Shown in pieces: positions 15,801-24,385 of a stretch of 64,000 bases of DNA. The DNA comes from a virus: the IMG/VR virus record IMGVR_UViG_3300023202_000068, positions 89,540 to 153,539 of that record; one strand, written 5' to 3'. The position numbers and the translations under genes are program-made. Position 1 is the first letter of the stretch; every line of letters begins with the position of its first letter. Under the pieces are notes generated by a model, which saw only the letters and a list, made by a program, of their open reading frames with translations, was not told where the DNA came from and did no database searches.

Positions 15801-18766
15801 CAGATCAGTTTAGAGCTTACGATGCTGATGCTGGAGCCAGTGCCTCTTTCACACAATTTTTTGGTACAGACTATCCTTTTAAAAACTACAAAGTCTCAAT
15901 GCAGGCAAAGAATGCAATTGACCCAAGTGGTTCTGTAGACGAAGACGCTGTTTTATTTAGATCAGTAGTGTGGGGAAAAGCTGGTGAAAAATACAGAGTT
16001 GGTTATTTCTACCCAACAGGTCCTGATCAGGGAATTGCCAGTTCAGTTTCAGTTGGTGGAACTATTGATACAAGAATTAGCTTAAAGTCTGGTCCAGCAG
16101 TCACCAATAACATCGACGGGACTACAGAGTGGGATGTAACAATTACCCCTAACACTCCTGTTGCAGGTGTGGACGAAGTTACATACTCTTGGACCTCTAC
16201 AGGTTCTAATCCTACAATGAGTACTTTGGCTCCTGGTGACTATGTATCTATTAATAATAGCGGTGAATTTGCAGCAGCAAACCAGGGTACTTTTAGAATA
16301 TCCTCTGCCAACTCTACATCCTTTACGGTACGTAGACCGAACGGAATTGCTTCTGCACAAACTGACGTGGCAACTCTTACAAATACAACAATATCTTTGT
16401 ACGAAGACAGTGACACTACTGCGCAAGAAATTGTAGATCACGTAACTAGCGATCTTGGAGAGTTTTTAACAGCTTCTGTTCTAGAAGATAACGGAGTGAC
16501 TGGTGCTGGTGTAATTAATAAAAGTACTTTTGAGGATAATGATTTTGCTGCCGACTCTAGCTATGTACAATTAGTAGACGGTTTAAACTGGATTGAAACA
16601 AGTGACTTAGACGCTGTAGCTCCTAACTTTCAGTTTGAGTTAAAACAAACTCTAGAGCTTTCAAGCTTTAGCACTAACACTCCAGATGCATACGCTTTTA
16701 ACGACGGTGAAGATTTGCGAATTATACCTACCTCTGTACCACAAGTTTCAGACTTTATATCTGTACTAGCGGTAAGTGGAATAACAACCTTAGGTGAGGT
16801 TGAAACTACAAATAGAGAGCAGCAACTCCAACTTGCCACACAAGTATTAGGTTCTTCTGGAGCCATCCTTATATCTGGTGGTAATGGGAACCAGGCGCAG
16901 GCTTCTGTACTAGGTGTTACCCAGAGAGTTAATGGGACTGATTTTGCCAAAACTACTATAGCTAAGTCTGCTTCGGCTGGTTTTTCAGGTGACAGTTTTG
17001 TAAAATTAGAGGCTACGAATAGACAGAGGAAGCTTACAGGAATTAGTTTTACAACAAATGCCACGATTATCCCTAATCAACCAATAGCCTCTACATCTAT
17101 AGTAGAACTTGGAAACCGCGATATAACTGACAGGTACTTTGGTGAACCTAGAAACTTCATAAGACTTCGAGATAGAGCTTTCCAGGTTGAAAAACAGGGT
17201 ACACTAGTGTGTATCACTTGGGATGAGGTTACTGGTACAGACCCGACCTTCATTAAAACCGTAGAGACTAACGACTCAGGTGGTGGTGACATTACTGCAG
17301 TTTACAATGGAGACTTCAACGCTACAGAATACACAGTATCTACAGGTGATAGACGCTTTAACGAAGTGGGCATTGGTGACACGGTTACTATAGCTACTTT
17401 TACTAACGCTGGTAATAACGGTACTTTTAAAGTATTAGGTGTTTCTGACGATGGATTGACGGTTTCTGTAAATAATACAGCAGGTGTTGCAGAGACGGCA
17501 GCAATCGGTGCTGGAGATATGTCTTTTTCTGCAGAAATTAAAGAAGGAGATAATGTTGAGATTGGCGCTCCTTTTACAAACCTTAACCAGGGTACTTTTA
17601 GAGTAGTTCGAAGATTTAACAACAGCATCTATATAGAAAACGACTCTGCCGTTGAAGAAAGAGTTTTAATCACAGATAACTTGAGAAGCCTTGGTGGTGA
17701 CGCAACAACTGAGTATGATGTGACTGTACCAGGCAACATGAGAATTGAATGGAACACAAACGGAACTGCTCCTACCTTGGCTAACGCTAAGATGGGAGAT
17801 ATCGTTACAGTCGGGACGGCTTTTGCTGCAGCAAACCAAGGTACTTATATGGTAGCAAGCGCAGGCGATAACTTTATTGAAATTCAAAATTCTGCCGCTG
17901 TAGCTGAGACTGGGATTACAGTCACAGGAGTTGGCGGTGATGTGCTTGAGTCACAAATACCGGCAATGAAGTTCAGTGAGTATGAAGCAACTGCACCAGG
18001 AGATATATTTACAATTTCTGGCAATGTGCTTGGGGCTAACAACCAAGGTACTTACAATGTTACTGAAGTTCTATCTAAGAATTCAATTGTAGTAGACGAC
18101 ATACTAACCTCTCAAACTAACGTACAGTTAAATGACTTGTTTGTACAGGTATTTATTCAAGAAGGAACTTCATACACTGGTGTTAAGCGCATCAGGACTT
18201 TTGCTTGTAACCCATCTAACAGTTTACAAACTTGCCTGATTTTTGATACAAACGATCAGTTTGAAAAAATCAATGAGACTGCAGGAATTACCATTTCCAT
18301 GGCAAGTAAGTTGGAGTTCCCAGAGACTACGGTAACTGGTTTCGATTCATACAAGTACCACACAGGACTACTAGCTGAGGCTAATAGAACTGTATATGGT
18401 GATCCAAGGGATACAACTACATACCCAGGAGTCGCTGCTGCAGGTGCTGAGATCTTTATCGAACCACCATTAGTCAAGAGAATTCAGGTTTCTATAAACA
18501 TTAGAGTTAACACAGGTGTTCCTTTCGCTAGAGTGACTGAAGAAGTTAGAAACGCAATTGCAGCTTTGATTAACTCAGCTCCTCTTGGAGAGTCTATTGC
18601 GATTTCAGACATCATTGCTAGTGTAAACTCAATACCAGGTGTGAAAGCTGTATCGATTAGCTCACCTGCTTATGATCAGAATAACGACGTTATTGTGGTG
18701 AACCCAGCAGAGAAGCCATCGGTACTAGACATTGTTAACGATATTACTGTAAGTAAGGTTGAATAA
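12809..18766 (+). CDS. Giant baseplate J-type wedge protein
   Basis: The 1985-residue product is flanked by J-type ends. The N-terminus (GSSVTSFFEAMAQAVYR) and residues about 255-300 (GRNEESDEEIRIRIKKQ, RGLGTAIAIESAVQGI) match P2 J, Mu gp47 and T4 gp6-like wedge proteins. The C-terminus (VRNAIAALINSAPLGESI, IASVNSIPGVKAVSIS) is equally typical. P2 J is about 300 residues and T4 gp6 about 660, so some 1,300 residues are inserted. The insert is beta-rich, without cysteine clusters, and contains repeated modules around NQGTF/Y between residues about 1110 and 1780. The start follows TAGGAG. It forms the ring of the baseplate; the insert may be surface-exposed decoration. Confidence 0.88.
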   Translation: MAKLPVPKSYEQILGDMLATYISKIGVNDLNVGSSVTSFFEAMAQAVYRSSGDTFSILRGFSVDRAEGESLKRLAEEERVFPIPARVATGRITVTDSSFTKISTKIYAGTTPPNIGSTTINVSDASEFPATGSVFLGRGTPNIEGPIAYSSVDDLGGFFRLNLSSPTTKYHNNSETVILSQGGVRNIPVGTAVQTVGGGSSPQIVFSTTQVATILDGETQITNVPVAAQEPGIDGNVPRNAITQFVTTPFTGATVTNPNPFTTGRNEESDEEIRIRIKKQRISRGLGTAIAIESAVQGIQATDENAVVTSNQILSTGDKTTLFIDNGQGYEEATAGIGLEFIVDSALGGEQFFQLATGGNQTSVAKAFLEGTNTSPFNINPNNRLAVLVGGILSEHVFAEGDFASNGAANAFEVVASINANSDLSFSARTIDNGTRITLSAKEETDEFIQKTIPTIGTDAGIAIGIADNEVETLKLFKNKVALSRNGRSAVLESENQSDWSNTITDGDTLIVGVDSTQSITYTFSNADFVAEGTHSTVSKNNTLQSWVNVINSKVTGITASINGNRIVLRSNLGTNSRAALNIDPSSTLVSKGVFTVGQGLSASGREADFTLSRNTGQIKLTAPLEPGDSLTAGSDATQASIESSQILGGNVVLPSDADLWYMVDNSAAAIIPNGVLSDSLITITKQPANVLRVRSNLESAFVNIQPGDYVVLWSDEVLPVNRVEGRVHAVGTELVANDYFEIKLTVPEYNATAAEGPVTFLEGLAFLRTEVPPQKITISAGSYQISEVAGEIRDQLIGVDTATENDEIIIVSTKTKSISGHLLLFTFNDAAKNLNFTEGDSAASQTSLVGFKSGQIKGTDFPLFFHSNFTSDQFASPPGSFIAQYDSALDLDTAGIDPDAFVAIQHPYLSNGSEILDAQAADERVLIDNISGSAIDVDDSKTIRRIRIADRYYLLKTLDLSHNDTITVILDNDAANKTFPVPLFRRATTNTTMPINADQFRAYDADAGASASFTQFFGTDYPFKNYKVSMQAKNAIDPSGSVDEDAVLFRSVVWGKAGEKYRVGYFYPTGPDQGIASSVSVGGTIDTRISLKSGPAVTNNIDGTTEWDVTITPNTPVAGVDEVTYSWTSTGSNPTMSTLAPGDYVSINNSGEFAAANQGTFRISSANSTSFTVRRPNGIASAQTDVATLTNTTISLYEDSDTTAQEIVDHVTSDLGEFLTASVLEDNGVTGAGVINKSTFEDNDFAADSSYVQLVDGLNWIETSDLDAVAPNFQFELKQTLELSSFSTNTPDAYAFNDGEDLRIIPTSVPQVSDFISVLAVSGITTLGEVETTNREQQLQLATQVLGSSGAILISGGNGNQAQASVLGVTQRVNGTDFAKTTIAKSASAGFSGDSFVKLEATNRQRKLTGISFTTNATIIPNQPIASTSIVELGNRDITDRYFGEPRNFIRLRDRAFQVEKQGTLVCITWDEVTGTDPTFIKTVETNDSGGGDITAVYNGDFNATEYTVSTGDRRFNEVGIGDTVTIATFTNAGNNGTFKVLGVSDDGLTVSVNNTAGVAETAAIGAGDMSFSAEIKEGDNVEIGAPFTNLNQGTFRVVRRFNNSIYIENDSAVEERVLITDNLRSLGGDATTEYDVTVPGNMRIEWNTNGTAPTLANAKMGDIVTVGTAFAAANQGTYMVASAGDNFIEIQNSAAVAETGITVTGVGGDVLESQIPAMKFSEYEATAPGDIFTISGNVLGANNQGTYNVTEVLSKNSIVVDDILTSQTNVQLNDLFVQVFIQEGTSYTGVKRIRTFACNPSNSLQTCLIFDTNDQFEKINETAGITISMASKLEFPETTVTGFDSYKYHTGLLAEANRTVYGDPRDTTTYPGVAAAGAEIFIEPPLVKRIQVSINIRVNTGVPFARVTEEVRNAIAALINSAPLGESIAISDIIASVNSIPGVKAVSISSPAYDQNNDVIVVNPAEKPSVLDIVNDITVSKVE
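16200..18120 (+). repeat. Five degenerate protein-level repeat modules in the J protein
   Basis: Five segments share the plan G-D-x-V-x-I, 5-8 residues, N-Q/N-G-T-F/Y, a strand, then N-x-x-A-V-A-E-T. Their NQGT-like cores are encoded near 16278 (AAANQGTF), 17410 (AGNNGTF), 17585 (NLNQGTF), 17833 (AAANQGTY) and 18040 (GANNQGTY). A sixth lies near 19573 in the next gene (PANQGTY). Similarity is clear in protein and patchy in DNA, so the duplications are old. Confidence 0.7.
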
Positions 18767-20379
18767 TGGCTGACGATTTAGAACTTGCAAAAATTAGATT
18801 AAGAGCTTACTTGAACGCTAGTATTAGAGGACCTAATACAGATGCGGTTATTGAGGCTTTGTCTACAGGTGCCTGTCACTTGATAGATAATGCAGAGGCT
18901 GTTAATGATTCACTATACATTGTAACTGCACAACAGAGATATCTTGATCAAAGATTAGCAGATAGGGATCTAACTAGACCGGACAATGTAGGGCTATCTG
19001 ACGAAGTGTTTCGTGAGATCGGTATTGAAGTTTCTAACAGAAAACAAGTAAGAGACTTAATACTTAATCTACTTAGAATTGTGTACGGAGAAGAGTTTAC
19101 AAGAGCTACTCTAAACTCAACTGAGTTTGAAACTTTTGCACTACAAGACGGTGACAACTTAATTCTTCAGTTTGATGACCAAGACCCTGTTGAGATATTC
19201 TTTGCTACTGAGCAGTTTACCAATATCAATGCAGCTACAGCACAAGAGGTAGCTGACTCAATTACAAGAGAGATTCGTAGGCTTGGAAGAACAGGCTCTG
19301 CAATCTCAAGAGATGACGGTGCTGGCGGCTTTGTACAATTAATTTCTGAAACAGACGGTCCCTCTTCTACTATTAGAGTTCTAGGTGGAAGAGCGCAAAA
19401 TGAACTTAAGTTTGAAAGCATTAGACCTACGTCTGGTGTTGCAGCAACTCAGTGGACTATAGAACCTGTAGCTGGTGGAGCTGTAAGGGCACGCTGGACT
19501 GGTGGTCCAAACCCATCCATAGGTAAGGTTAAAGTTAACGATTATGTTAACATTTTCGGCTCAGCTTTTGACCCAGCCAACCAAGGTACATACACGATTA
19601 CTGGTGTGCAGAGTGGATTGATTAATGATGCCTTTGTAGAGTTTGAAAACCCTAACGCTGTAGCAGAGACTCAGCTTCAAGGTACTTCTGATGGTGTGTT
19701 GTTCTTCAACCCTGTAAGATCTACCATTAACAGTAAGACAAACTTTGCAACACTCTATCAAGTGTCTGCGAGTGTTTTAGAAATATTCGTACCTGCAACT
19801 ACTAGGGTTGTTCGGAGACAAAGACAAGGTGCGGCACACATACAAGACGGCGTAGCATCTACAGAGGGCAATGAAGGTCCATATGTATACGATACTACTA
19901 AGGGCTTTACGATTGCAGAGCCTGAGGCAAATACCATTAACACTGTAGACTCAGGTAGCTCTAACATTATCCAAGTTGACGATGCCTCTGACGTACCTGA
20001 TGAGACTGGTTTTTTAATATTTGGCTTCGGTACTTCAAGAGAAGAAGGTCCTGTACCTTATATTTCTAGACCATCCTCCAATACTTTAATTATCGACCCA
20101 TCTTATACTTTTAAAAACGTGCATCCAGCAGGAACTAATATTTCACTGGTAGCTCAGAACTTTGCTGTGCAGATATCCAAGGATGGTCAAGACTACCCGT
20201 TTTACCTGACAGATGTGGTGTCTGGTCGAGTATATATGGAAGAGTTAATAGAACTTGTGGCTGCTACTGGTATTAATGTAGTTGTTACAATCCTGTATCC
20301 AAACGATGAAGGTTTAGGTAAATGGGGTGATGCAAATAATTCAGAGAAATTTTATGTCTGGGGTCCAGATCCATCTTAG
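18766..20379 (+). CDS. Baseplate-associated protein carrying one J-type repeat module
   Basis: The ATG overlaps the J stop by one base (TAATG). The 537-residue product starts with a helical region (RLRAYLNASIRGPNTDAVIE) and continues beta-rich. Near residues 245-310 it has one copy of the repeat module found in the J protein (DYVNIFGSAFDPANQGTY, then NPNAVAET). The C-terminal part has NIIQVDDASDVPDETGFL and DYPFYLTDVVSGRVYM. In J-type modules this is the position of P2 I-like or fibre-connector genes, so it probably links the wedge to fibres. No family is assigned. Confidence 0.7.
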   Translation: MADDLELAKIRLRAYLNASIRGPNTDAVIEALSTGACHLIDNAEAVNDSLYIVTAQQRYLDQRLADRDLTRPDNVGLSDEVFREIGIEVSNRKQVRDLILNLLRIVYGEEFTRATLNSTEFETFALQDGDNLILQFDDQDPVEIFFATEQFTNINAATAQEVADSITREIRRLGRTGSAISRDDGAGGFVQLISETDGPSSTIRVLGGRAQNELKFESIRPTSGVAATQWTIEPVAGGAVRARWTGGPNPSIGKVKVNDYVNIFGSAFDPANQGTYTITGVQSGLINDAFVEFENPNAVAETQLQGTSDGVLFFNPVRSTINSKTNFATLYQVSASVLEIFVPATTRVVRRQRQGAAHIQDGVASTEGNEGPYVYDTTKGFTIAEPEANTINTVDSGSSNIIQVDDASDVPDETGFLIFGFGTSREEGPVPYISRPSSNTLIIDPSYTFKNVHPAGTNISLVAQNFAVQISKDGQDYPFYLTDVVSGRVYMEELIELVAATGINVVVTILYPNDEGLGKWGDANNSEKFYVWGPDPS

Positions 20380-20387
20380 GAGAGTAA

Positions 20388-20813
20388 ATGGCTAAATCAA
20401 TTATGTTAACAGGCGCTCAGGTCAAGCTGTACATCGCCGGTAAGCTTTACCCAGAAGTTCAAAACTTGAGCTATACGATTGATTATGGTGAGCAGGAGAT
20501 TTACGGTATTGACTCTATATTCCCTCAAGAGGTGCGTACTACGCGCATGTCCGTACAGGGAGCTGTATCAGGGGTTCGAGTGAAGTTCAGCGGTGGAACC
20601 CAAGGAGCCAACGCTAGACCTCGTATAAATGAGATCTTTAATTCTCCATACGTGGCTATCAGAGTTCAAGATAGATTTACACAACAAGATATAGTTTTTA
20701 TACCACAGGCAAAAATTACAAGTGAGCAGGTGACTGTTCCGGCAAAAGGTGTTGTGAAATTGAATTTTAGTTTTAAAGGAATCATCCCATATCAAGAAAT
20801 TGATATTAGCTAG
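20388..20813 (+). CDS. Tail-tube-like protein (candidate)
   Basis: The 141-residue product follows AGGAG closely. It reads as a compact beta barrel: TGAQVKLYIAG, EVQNLSYTIDYGEQEIYG, IDSIFPQEV, TTRMSVQGAVSGVRV, then a C-terminal KGVVKLNFSFKGI. The strand order and the FPQEV element resemble tail tube or tube-initiator proteins of contractile tails. Its place after the baseplate wedge genes suits a tube-initiating or hub cap role. I did not recognise it outright, so the fold is inference. Confidence 0.5.
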   Translation: MAKSIMLTGAQVKLYIAGKLYPEVQNLSYTIDYGEQEIYGIDSIFPQEVRTTRMSVQGAVSGVRVKFSGGTQGANARPRINEIFNSPYVAIRVQDRFTQQDIVFIPQAKITSEQVTVPAKGVVKLNFSFKGIIPYQEIDIS

Positions 20814-20826
20814 TAATAACAAGGAG

Positions 20827-20854
20827 TTGTGTAGAAGTTGGGGTAAATTATAAT
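20827..20854 (+). promoter_or_regulatory. Sigma70-type promoter before the first fibre gene
   Basis: TTGTGT (20827-20832) and a perfect TATAAT (20849-20854) are 16 bases apart in the 93-base gap before the gene at 20907. The -10 lies inside a 21-base sequence repeated at 24341. Confidence 0.5.
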
Positions 20855-20865
20855 CTTTAAAGTAT
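20845..20865 (+). repeat. 21-base direct repeat, copy 1
   Basis: Identical to 24341-24361 over 21 bases; the core is TATAATCTTTAAAG, containing the palindrome CTTTAAAG. Both copies lie in gaps upstream of fibre genes, and AGAAGTT occurs a few bases before each. It includes a -10 box here, so it may be a promoter-linked operator. Confidence 0.8.
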
Positions 20866-20906
20866 CCCCCTTTCACAATTCCACTATATAATATGAAGGT
20901 AAACAA

Positions 20907-23675
20907 ATGGCTGTAAGACGCTCGCAAAATTGGCTGAATCAACAGAGGGTGGACGTACCAAACCTACGCTCCATTGAGTCTGCTGTTCGCACCGACTTCG
21001 ACGAGATGATTGGTGCCTTTGCCATAGGTGAAGGTAAATCCTACATAATTCGTGGTTTCGACATTAACATGGTAGGGGCTGTAGGCTCATCTGCCAACAG
21101 TCTACAGATGATCGTAGACGGTGCATCTTTATTTCACGGTGCATCAGACCTTGCAGGTACTTTTTTTCAGGTACCTGAAGGTACGGTAAACGAGGTTTTA
21201 AGCTCTACAACCAACACTAGAGTTGAAGGTGCTTTTACTCCAAATGCCTTAAACTACGTAGGAATTGAGTTTACCAGAGAAGTTGACAACAACACTTCTT
21301 CTCAGATTTTTCTTTGGAACCCGACTAATAGAACGGAAATCTCAAAGACTGCCCCACTAGCTCAAACATTTGACTATAAAATTGTAATTAGTTCATCTGT
21401 GTGGGACTCAAACGTCCTACCTATTTCAATCGTAAATACAGATGTATCTAACAACGTATCGACAGTTCAAGACAGCAGACCTATGCTCTTCAGACTTGGA
21501 ACTGGCGGAGTAAACACTCCAAACCCATTTAACAGATATCCTTGGACAAACCACGCTGAAGGAAGAGAGGAAAACCCATTTGTAAGTGGATCTTCCACTT
21601 CACCTTTTAGAGGTGGAGATAAGCAGCTTCTACACTTTAAAGAGTGGGCTGATGCTGTAATGTCTAGTCTACTTGAGGTTAAGGGTACTACATACTGGTA
21701 TTCTGAAAACAAAGGTGGCTCCATTGTAAAACTTCGTGGTGATATTTCATTACTACAACTTACAGGCTCTGGAAAGTTTTCACACAGTGCAAGTGTCCCT
21801 GGACAGATGAACTGGGATAACGACATATTCCTTAACTACATTGGCTCTAGGCTTAAGTATAAGATAAACGCTAATGAATTATCTACAGACGTAACACTTG
21901 CAGACAATGCCGTAGCCTACATCAACTTAGTTCGTGGTATTCAAATTACCCCTTCACTAGTTTTCACTAATGGTTCTCCGATAATCACATCGGTTGGAGC
22001 AGTTTCGTGGACTGGAGATGTTCAAGCTGGTGATTATATTAAAGTTGCTGCTGAAGATGACACAGAATACTTTGAAATTTTATCAGTAGATTCTGCATCA
22101 CAAATTACTCTTGTTGAAAACTTTGACGGTGACTCAACAGGTTCTGCAGGAACCCTAGCTACCTATGCTTTTGGTACCTACGAGGCAAATGCCGCACCTA
22201 GTACAGACAGACATATTAGAATTGTAGATAGGAAAGACGTACCTTTCGAAGAAGATGTTTACTGGTTATTCTACAGAGATGACAACGGTGGTTCTGCAGC
22301 TAAGATCTACCTTCGTGGTTCAAACGGTGGTGAGTTAGAGCAGGGTGAGGACAGAGAGATATCTGACAACACTACCCTTGACGTTCTAGACTACATGGGA
22401 TCACAGTCAGAGACCGATACAACTCCAGACTACACAAACGCAATTGTCGTAGGTGTTGCTGAAGAAACTACAATCACAATGCCTGGAATTGGAGCTACAT
22501 CTTCTGGTGATAGATTCCACTTGAACTCTGCAAACGACTTAAATCAGTTCTACGTATACGCAACTGTTGACGCAGCTCCTGCAGACCCTGCACCTGCTGA
22601 CCTAACACCTATTGAAGTAGAAATACTAAGTACAGATACTAACTTACAACAGGCTGCTAAGTATGCAGCGGCTATTGACGCCATCGGGTTCTTTAACGCA
22701 GTAGATAATCTTGACGGTACAGTAACGATCACCAACTCACAGGTTGGAGACACTTCTGATGCTACAGACATCGATATGCCTGCAGGTTTCAGTATTAACA
22801 TTGACACTCAAGGTATTGGGGCTTTTAACCAAGTACTAATCGATGATGAAAACCTTACACAAGGTTTGAAGAGAGTCGATGAAGCTATTAAGATATTAAA
22901 CGCTTCAAACGATGTAGAGCCATACGAAGAGAGAATTGACTTAATTGCAGGTGCTCCTGCAAACGATAGAGAGTTGACAGCTCCTGTTGCAGCTACTACG
23001 CCGATTAAGATCCCTAGAAACACAAGAAACGGAGACATCCAAGAAAGCTACGTTATTAACGGTGCTGACCTGGTTCTGTTCCTAAATGGTCAAAGACTAG
23101 AGCTTGGTAAGGACTACGTTGAAGATACAGCGACTACTTTTAGTCTAACATTTGACCTTATAGAGCTAGATACTTTAACCGTAACTAAAGCTGAAACTAT
23201 CGGCGGTGGTTTAGGAAGTGGTGGTTCTTCAACTGGAGTTAATCTAGGTGCAGCCCAGTCTGCAGACGTTTTCAAGCAAACTGTTGGAAGTCAACTTCAG
23301 TTTAGAAGGCTGGCTGCTGGTTCTGGTATTACCATTACAGAGAACGCTGACAACATTACACTAGCTTCAACTCCTGCGGTAGCCAATAGCACTATTAGAA
23401 CTGTAACGGTCAATGATAGTGTTACAACTGCTGACGATGTTGTACTAGTTGCAAACTCAGGTTCTGACATAACACTCACCCTACCAGACGCAACAACTGC
23501 TCAGGGTAAGAAATTTGATATTAAGAAAATTGACGCTGGAAACACACTATTTATCAAGTCAGTCTCAGGACAGACTTTAGACGGTGTTAACATTGACGCG
23601 GCACCACAAGCGGTAACAGTTCAGTATGAAAATACAACTATTATCAGTAACGGTGCTAACTGGTTCGTATTGTAA
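20907..23675 (+). CDS. Large tail fibre protein
   Basis: The 922-residue product is beta-rich and almost free of cysteine, with fibre-like segments such as TYWYSENKGGSIVKLRGD and VEEDVYWLFYRDD-type strands. The middle is hydrophilic, and a glycine-rich hinge (GGGLGSGGSSTG) near residue 770 precedes a C-terminal domain (GSGITITENADNITLA, DITLTLPDATTAQGKKFDIKKI) common to phage fibre ends. It is the first and largest gene of the fibre cluster and follows a promoter, so it may be the fibre base that attaches to the baseplate. Confidence 0.75.
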   Translation: MAVRRSQNWLNQQRVDVPNLRSIESAVRTDFDEMIGAFAIGEGKSYIIRGFDINMVGAVGSSANSLQMIVDGASLFHGASDLAGTFFQVPEGTVNEVLSSTTNTRVEGAFTPNALNYVGIEFTREVDNNTSSQIFLWNPTNRTEISKTAPLAQTFDYKIVISSSVWDSNVLPISIVNTDVSNNVSTVQDSRPMLFRLGTGGVNTPNPFNRYPWTNHAEGREENPFVSGSSTSPFRGGDKQLLHFKEWADAVMSSLLEVKGTTYWYSENKGGSIVKLRGDISLLQLTGSGKFSHSASVPGQMNWDNDIFLNYIGSRLKYKINANELSTDVTLADNAVAYINLVRGIQITPSLVFTNGSPIITSVGAVSWTGDVQAGDYIKVAAEDDTEYFEILSVDSASQITLVENFDGDSTGSAGTLATYAFGTYEANAAPSTDRHIRIVDRKDVPFEEDVYWLFYRDDNGGSAAKIYLRGSNGGELEQGEDREISDNTTLDVLDYMGSQSETDTTPDYTNAIVVGVAEETTITMPGIGATSSGDRFHLNSANDLNQFYVYATVDAAPADPAPADLTPIEVEILSTDTNLQQAAKYAAAIDAIGFFNAVDNLDGTVTITNSQVGDTSDATDIDMPAGFSINIDTQGIGAFNQVLIDDENLTQGLKRVDEAIKILNASNDVEPYEERIDLIAGAPANDRELTAPVAATTPIKIPRNTRNGDIQESYVINGADLVLFLNGQRLELGKDYVEDTATTFSLTFDLIELDTLTVTKAETIGGGLGSGGSSTGVNLGAAQSADVFKQTVGSQLQFRRLAAGSGITITENADNITLASTPAVANSTIRTVTVNDSVTTADDVVLVANSGSDITLTLPDATTAQGKKFDIKKIDAGNTLFIKSVSGQTLDGVNIDAAPQAVTVQYENTTIISNGANWFVL

Positions 23676-23684
23676 GGGGTTACA

Positions 23685-24116
23685 GTGACTTTTAGACCAT
23701 ACAATCAACTTACAGCATCAGGTGTAACAGACACTAGACCTAACAACACTGGAGTTACCATACCAAAGGCAACGCCAGTTAGGATGAACTCTAGCGGTGA
23801 ACTTGATTTTGTAAACGTATCTGTCGAGTCTGAGGTTTTTGGAATCTCTGGAGTAACTAACTCTGATATAGCCAACGGTAGCTCTGGAAACTTAAACAGT
23901 GCAGGTAAGGTTAGTAACATAACAACTTCCGGTGCTTTTGGAGATCTTCTCTATATATCTAAGTCTGGAGGGTTGACAGAAGTGAAGCCAAGCATAGGTG
24001 TTGCTGGCTTTGTGGCTGGAGACTTCGTAGTTTCAATAGGAGTTATAGGTAAGAATGAGAGTGACCCATTGTTAAAAGATTTAATTGTTAACGTAGACAT
24101 CAAAGGACAACTGTAG
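23685..24116 (+). CDS. Fibre-associated beta protein
   Basis: Starts at GTG 23685 with AAGGGG upstream. The 143 residues are beta-rich: an N-terminal N-T-G-V-T-I-P-K-A-T-P-V strand, then GELDFVNVSVESEVFGISG and KVSNITTSGAFGDLLYIS, ending FVVSIGVIGKNE. The pattern resembles the small barrel at the C-terminus of the fibre encoded at 24386 (HGIITATAHGLAIGQPCFL), so the two may share a fold. It is probably a virion decoration or fibre tip protein. Confidence 0.6.
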   Translation: MTFRPYNQLTASGVTDTRPNNTGVTIPKATPVRMNSSGELDFVNVSVESEVFGISGVTNSDIANGSSGNLNSAGKVSNITTSGAFGDLLYISKSGGLTEVKPSIGVAGFVAGDFVVSIGVIGKNESDPLLKDLIVNVDIKGQL

Positions 24117-24349
24117 TGGCTGGTCGGCATAAAAGAAGAAAAAGAAGCGTTGATATAGAGTCTATGACTACAGATCAGCTCAAAAGGCTGGAAGAAGACA
24201 TGGGTAAACAACTGGCTAAGATATTTGACAATGCTAATGTTGAGGCAAATAAGTTACTAAATGTATATGGTCTTGAGACCAAAATTGCCTATGAAATTAG
24301 TAAGAAAAGTGAAAAAAGTACAAAAAACAAAGAAGTTAGAAAATTATAA
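24116..24349 (+). CDS. Small basic helical protein in the fibre cluster
   Basis: Starts at GTG 24116 inside the previous TAG (TAGTG overlap). The 77 residues open with a basic run (GRHKRRKRSVD) and continue as a charged helix (TTDQLKRLEEDMGKQLAKI) with a lysine-rich end. I recognise no family. It may be a fibre chaperone or a structural linker; the last codons run into the second copy of the 21-base repeat. Confidence 0.6.
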   Translation: MAGRHKRRKRSVDIESMTTDQLKRLEEDMGKQLAKIFDNANVEANKLLNVYGLETKIAYEISKKSEKSTKNKEVRKL

Positions 24350-24361
24350 TCTTTAAAGTAT
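24341..24361 (+). repeat. 21-base direct repeat, copy 2
   Basis: Identical to 20845-20865. It begins in the last codons of the small basic gene and lies 25 bases before TTG 24386. It contains TATAAT, but no -35 hexamer is seen at the proper distance, so promoter activity would need an activator. Confidence 0.8.
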
Positions 24362-24385
24362 AAGTTATCGTAGGGAGATTTTAAA

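Noticed and set aside
16082-16441. Long antisense frames opposite the J gene (also 13318-13699, 16630-17064, 17302-17628)
   Set aside because: They have no ribosome sites, odd composition (runs of serine, cysteine or valine) and lie wholly opposite a firm gene; they are shadows of its codon bias.
16200-18120. CRISPR or tandem DNA repeats in the J gene
   Set aside because: The repeats are protein-level modules of unequal length with diverged DNA and no regular spacers.
20839-20869. Hairpin with GGGG and CCCC arms around the 21-base repeat as a terminator
   Set aside because: Only four firm pairs with a large AT loop and no following T run; promoter elements explain the region better.
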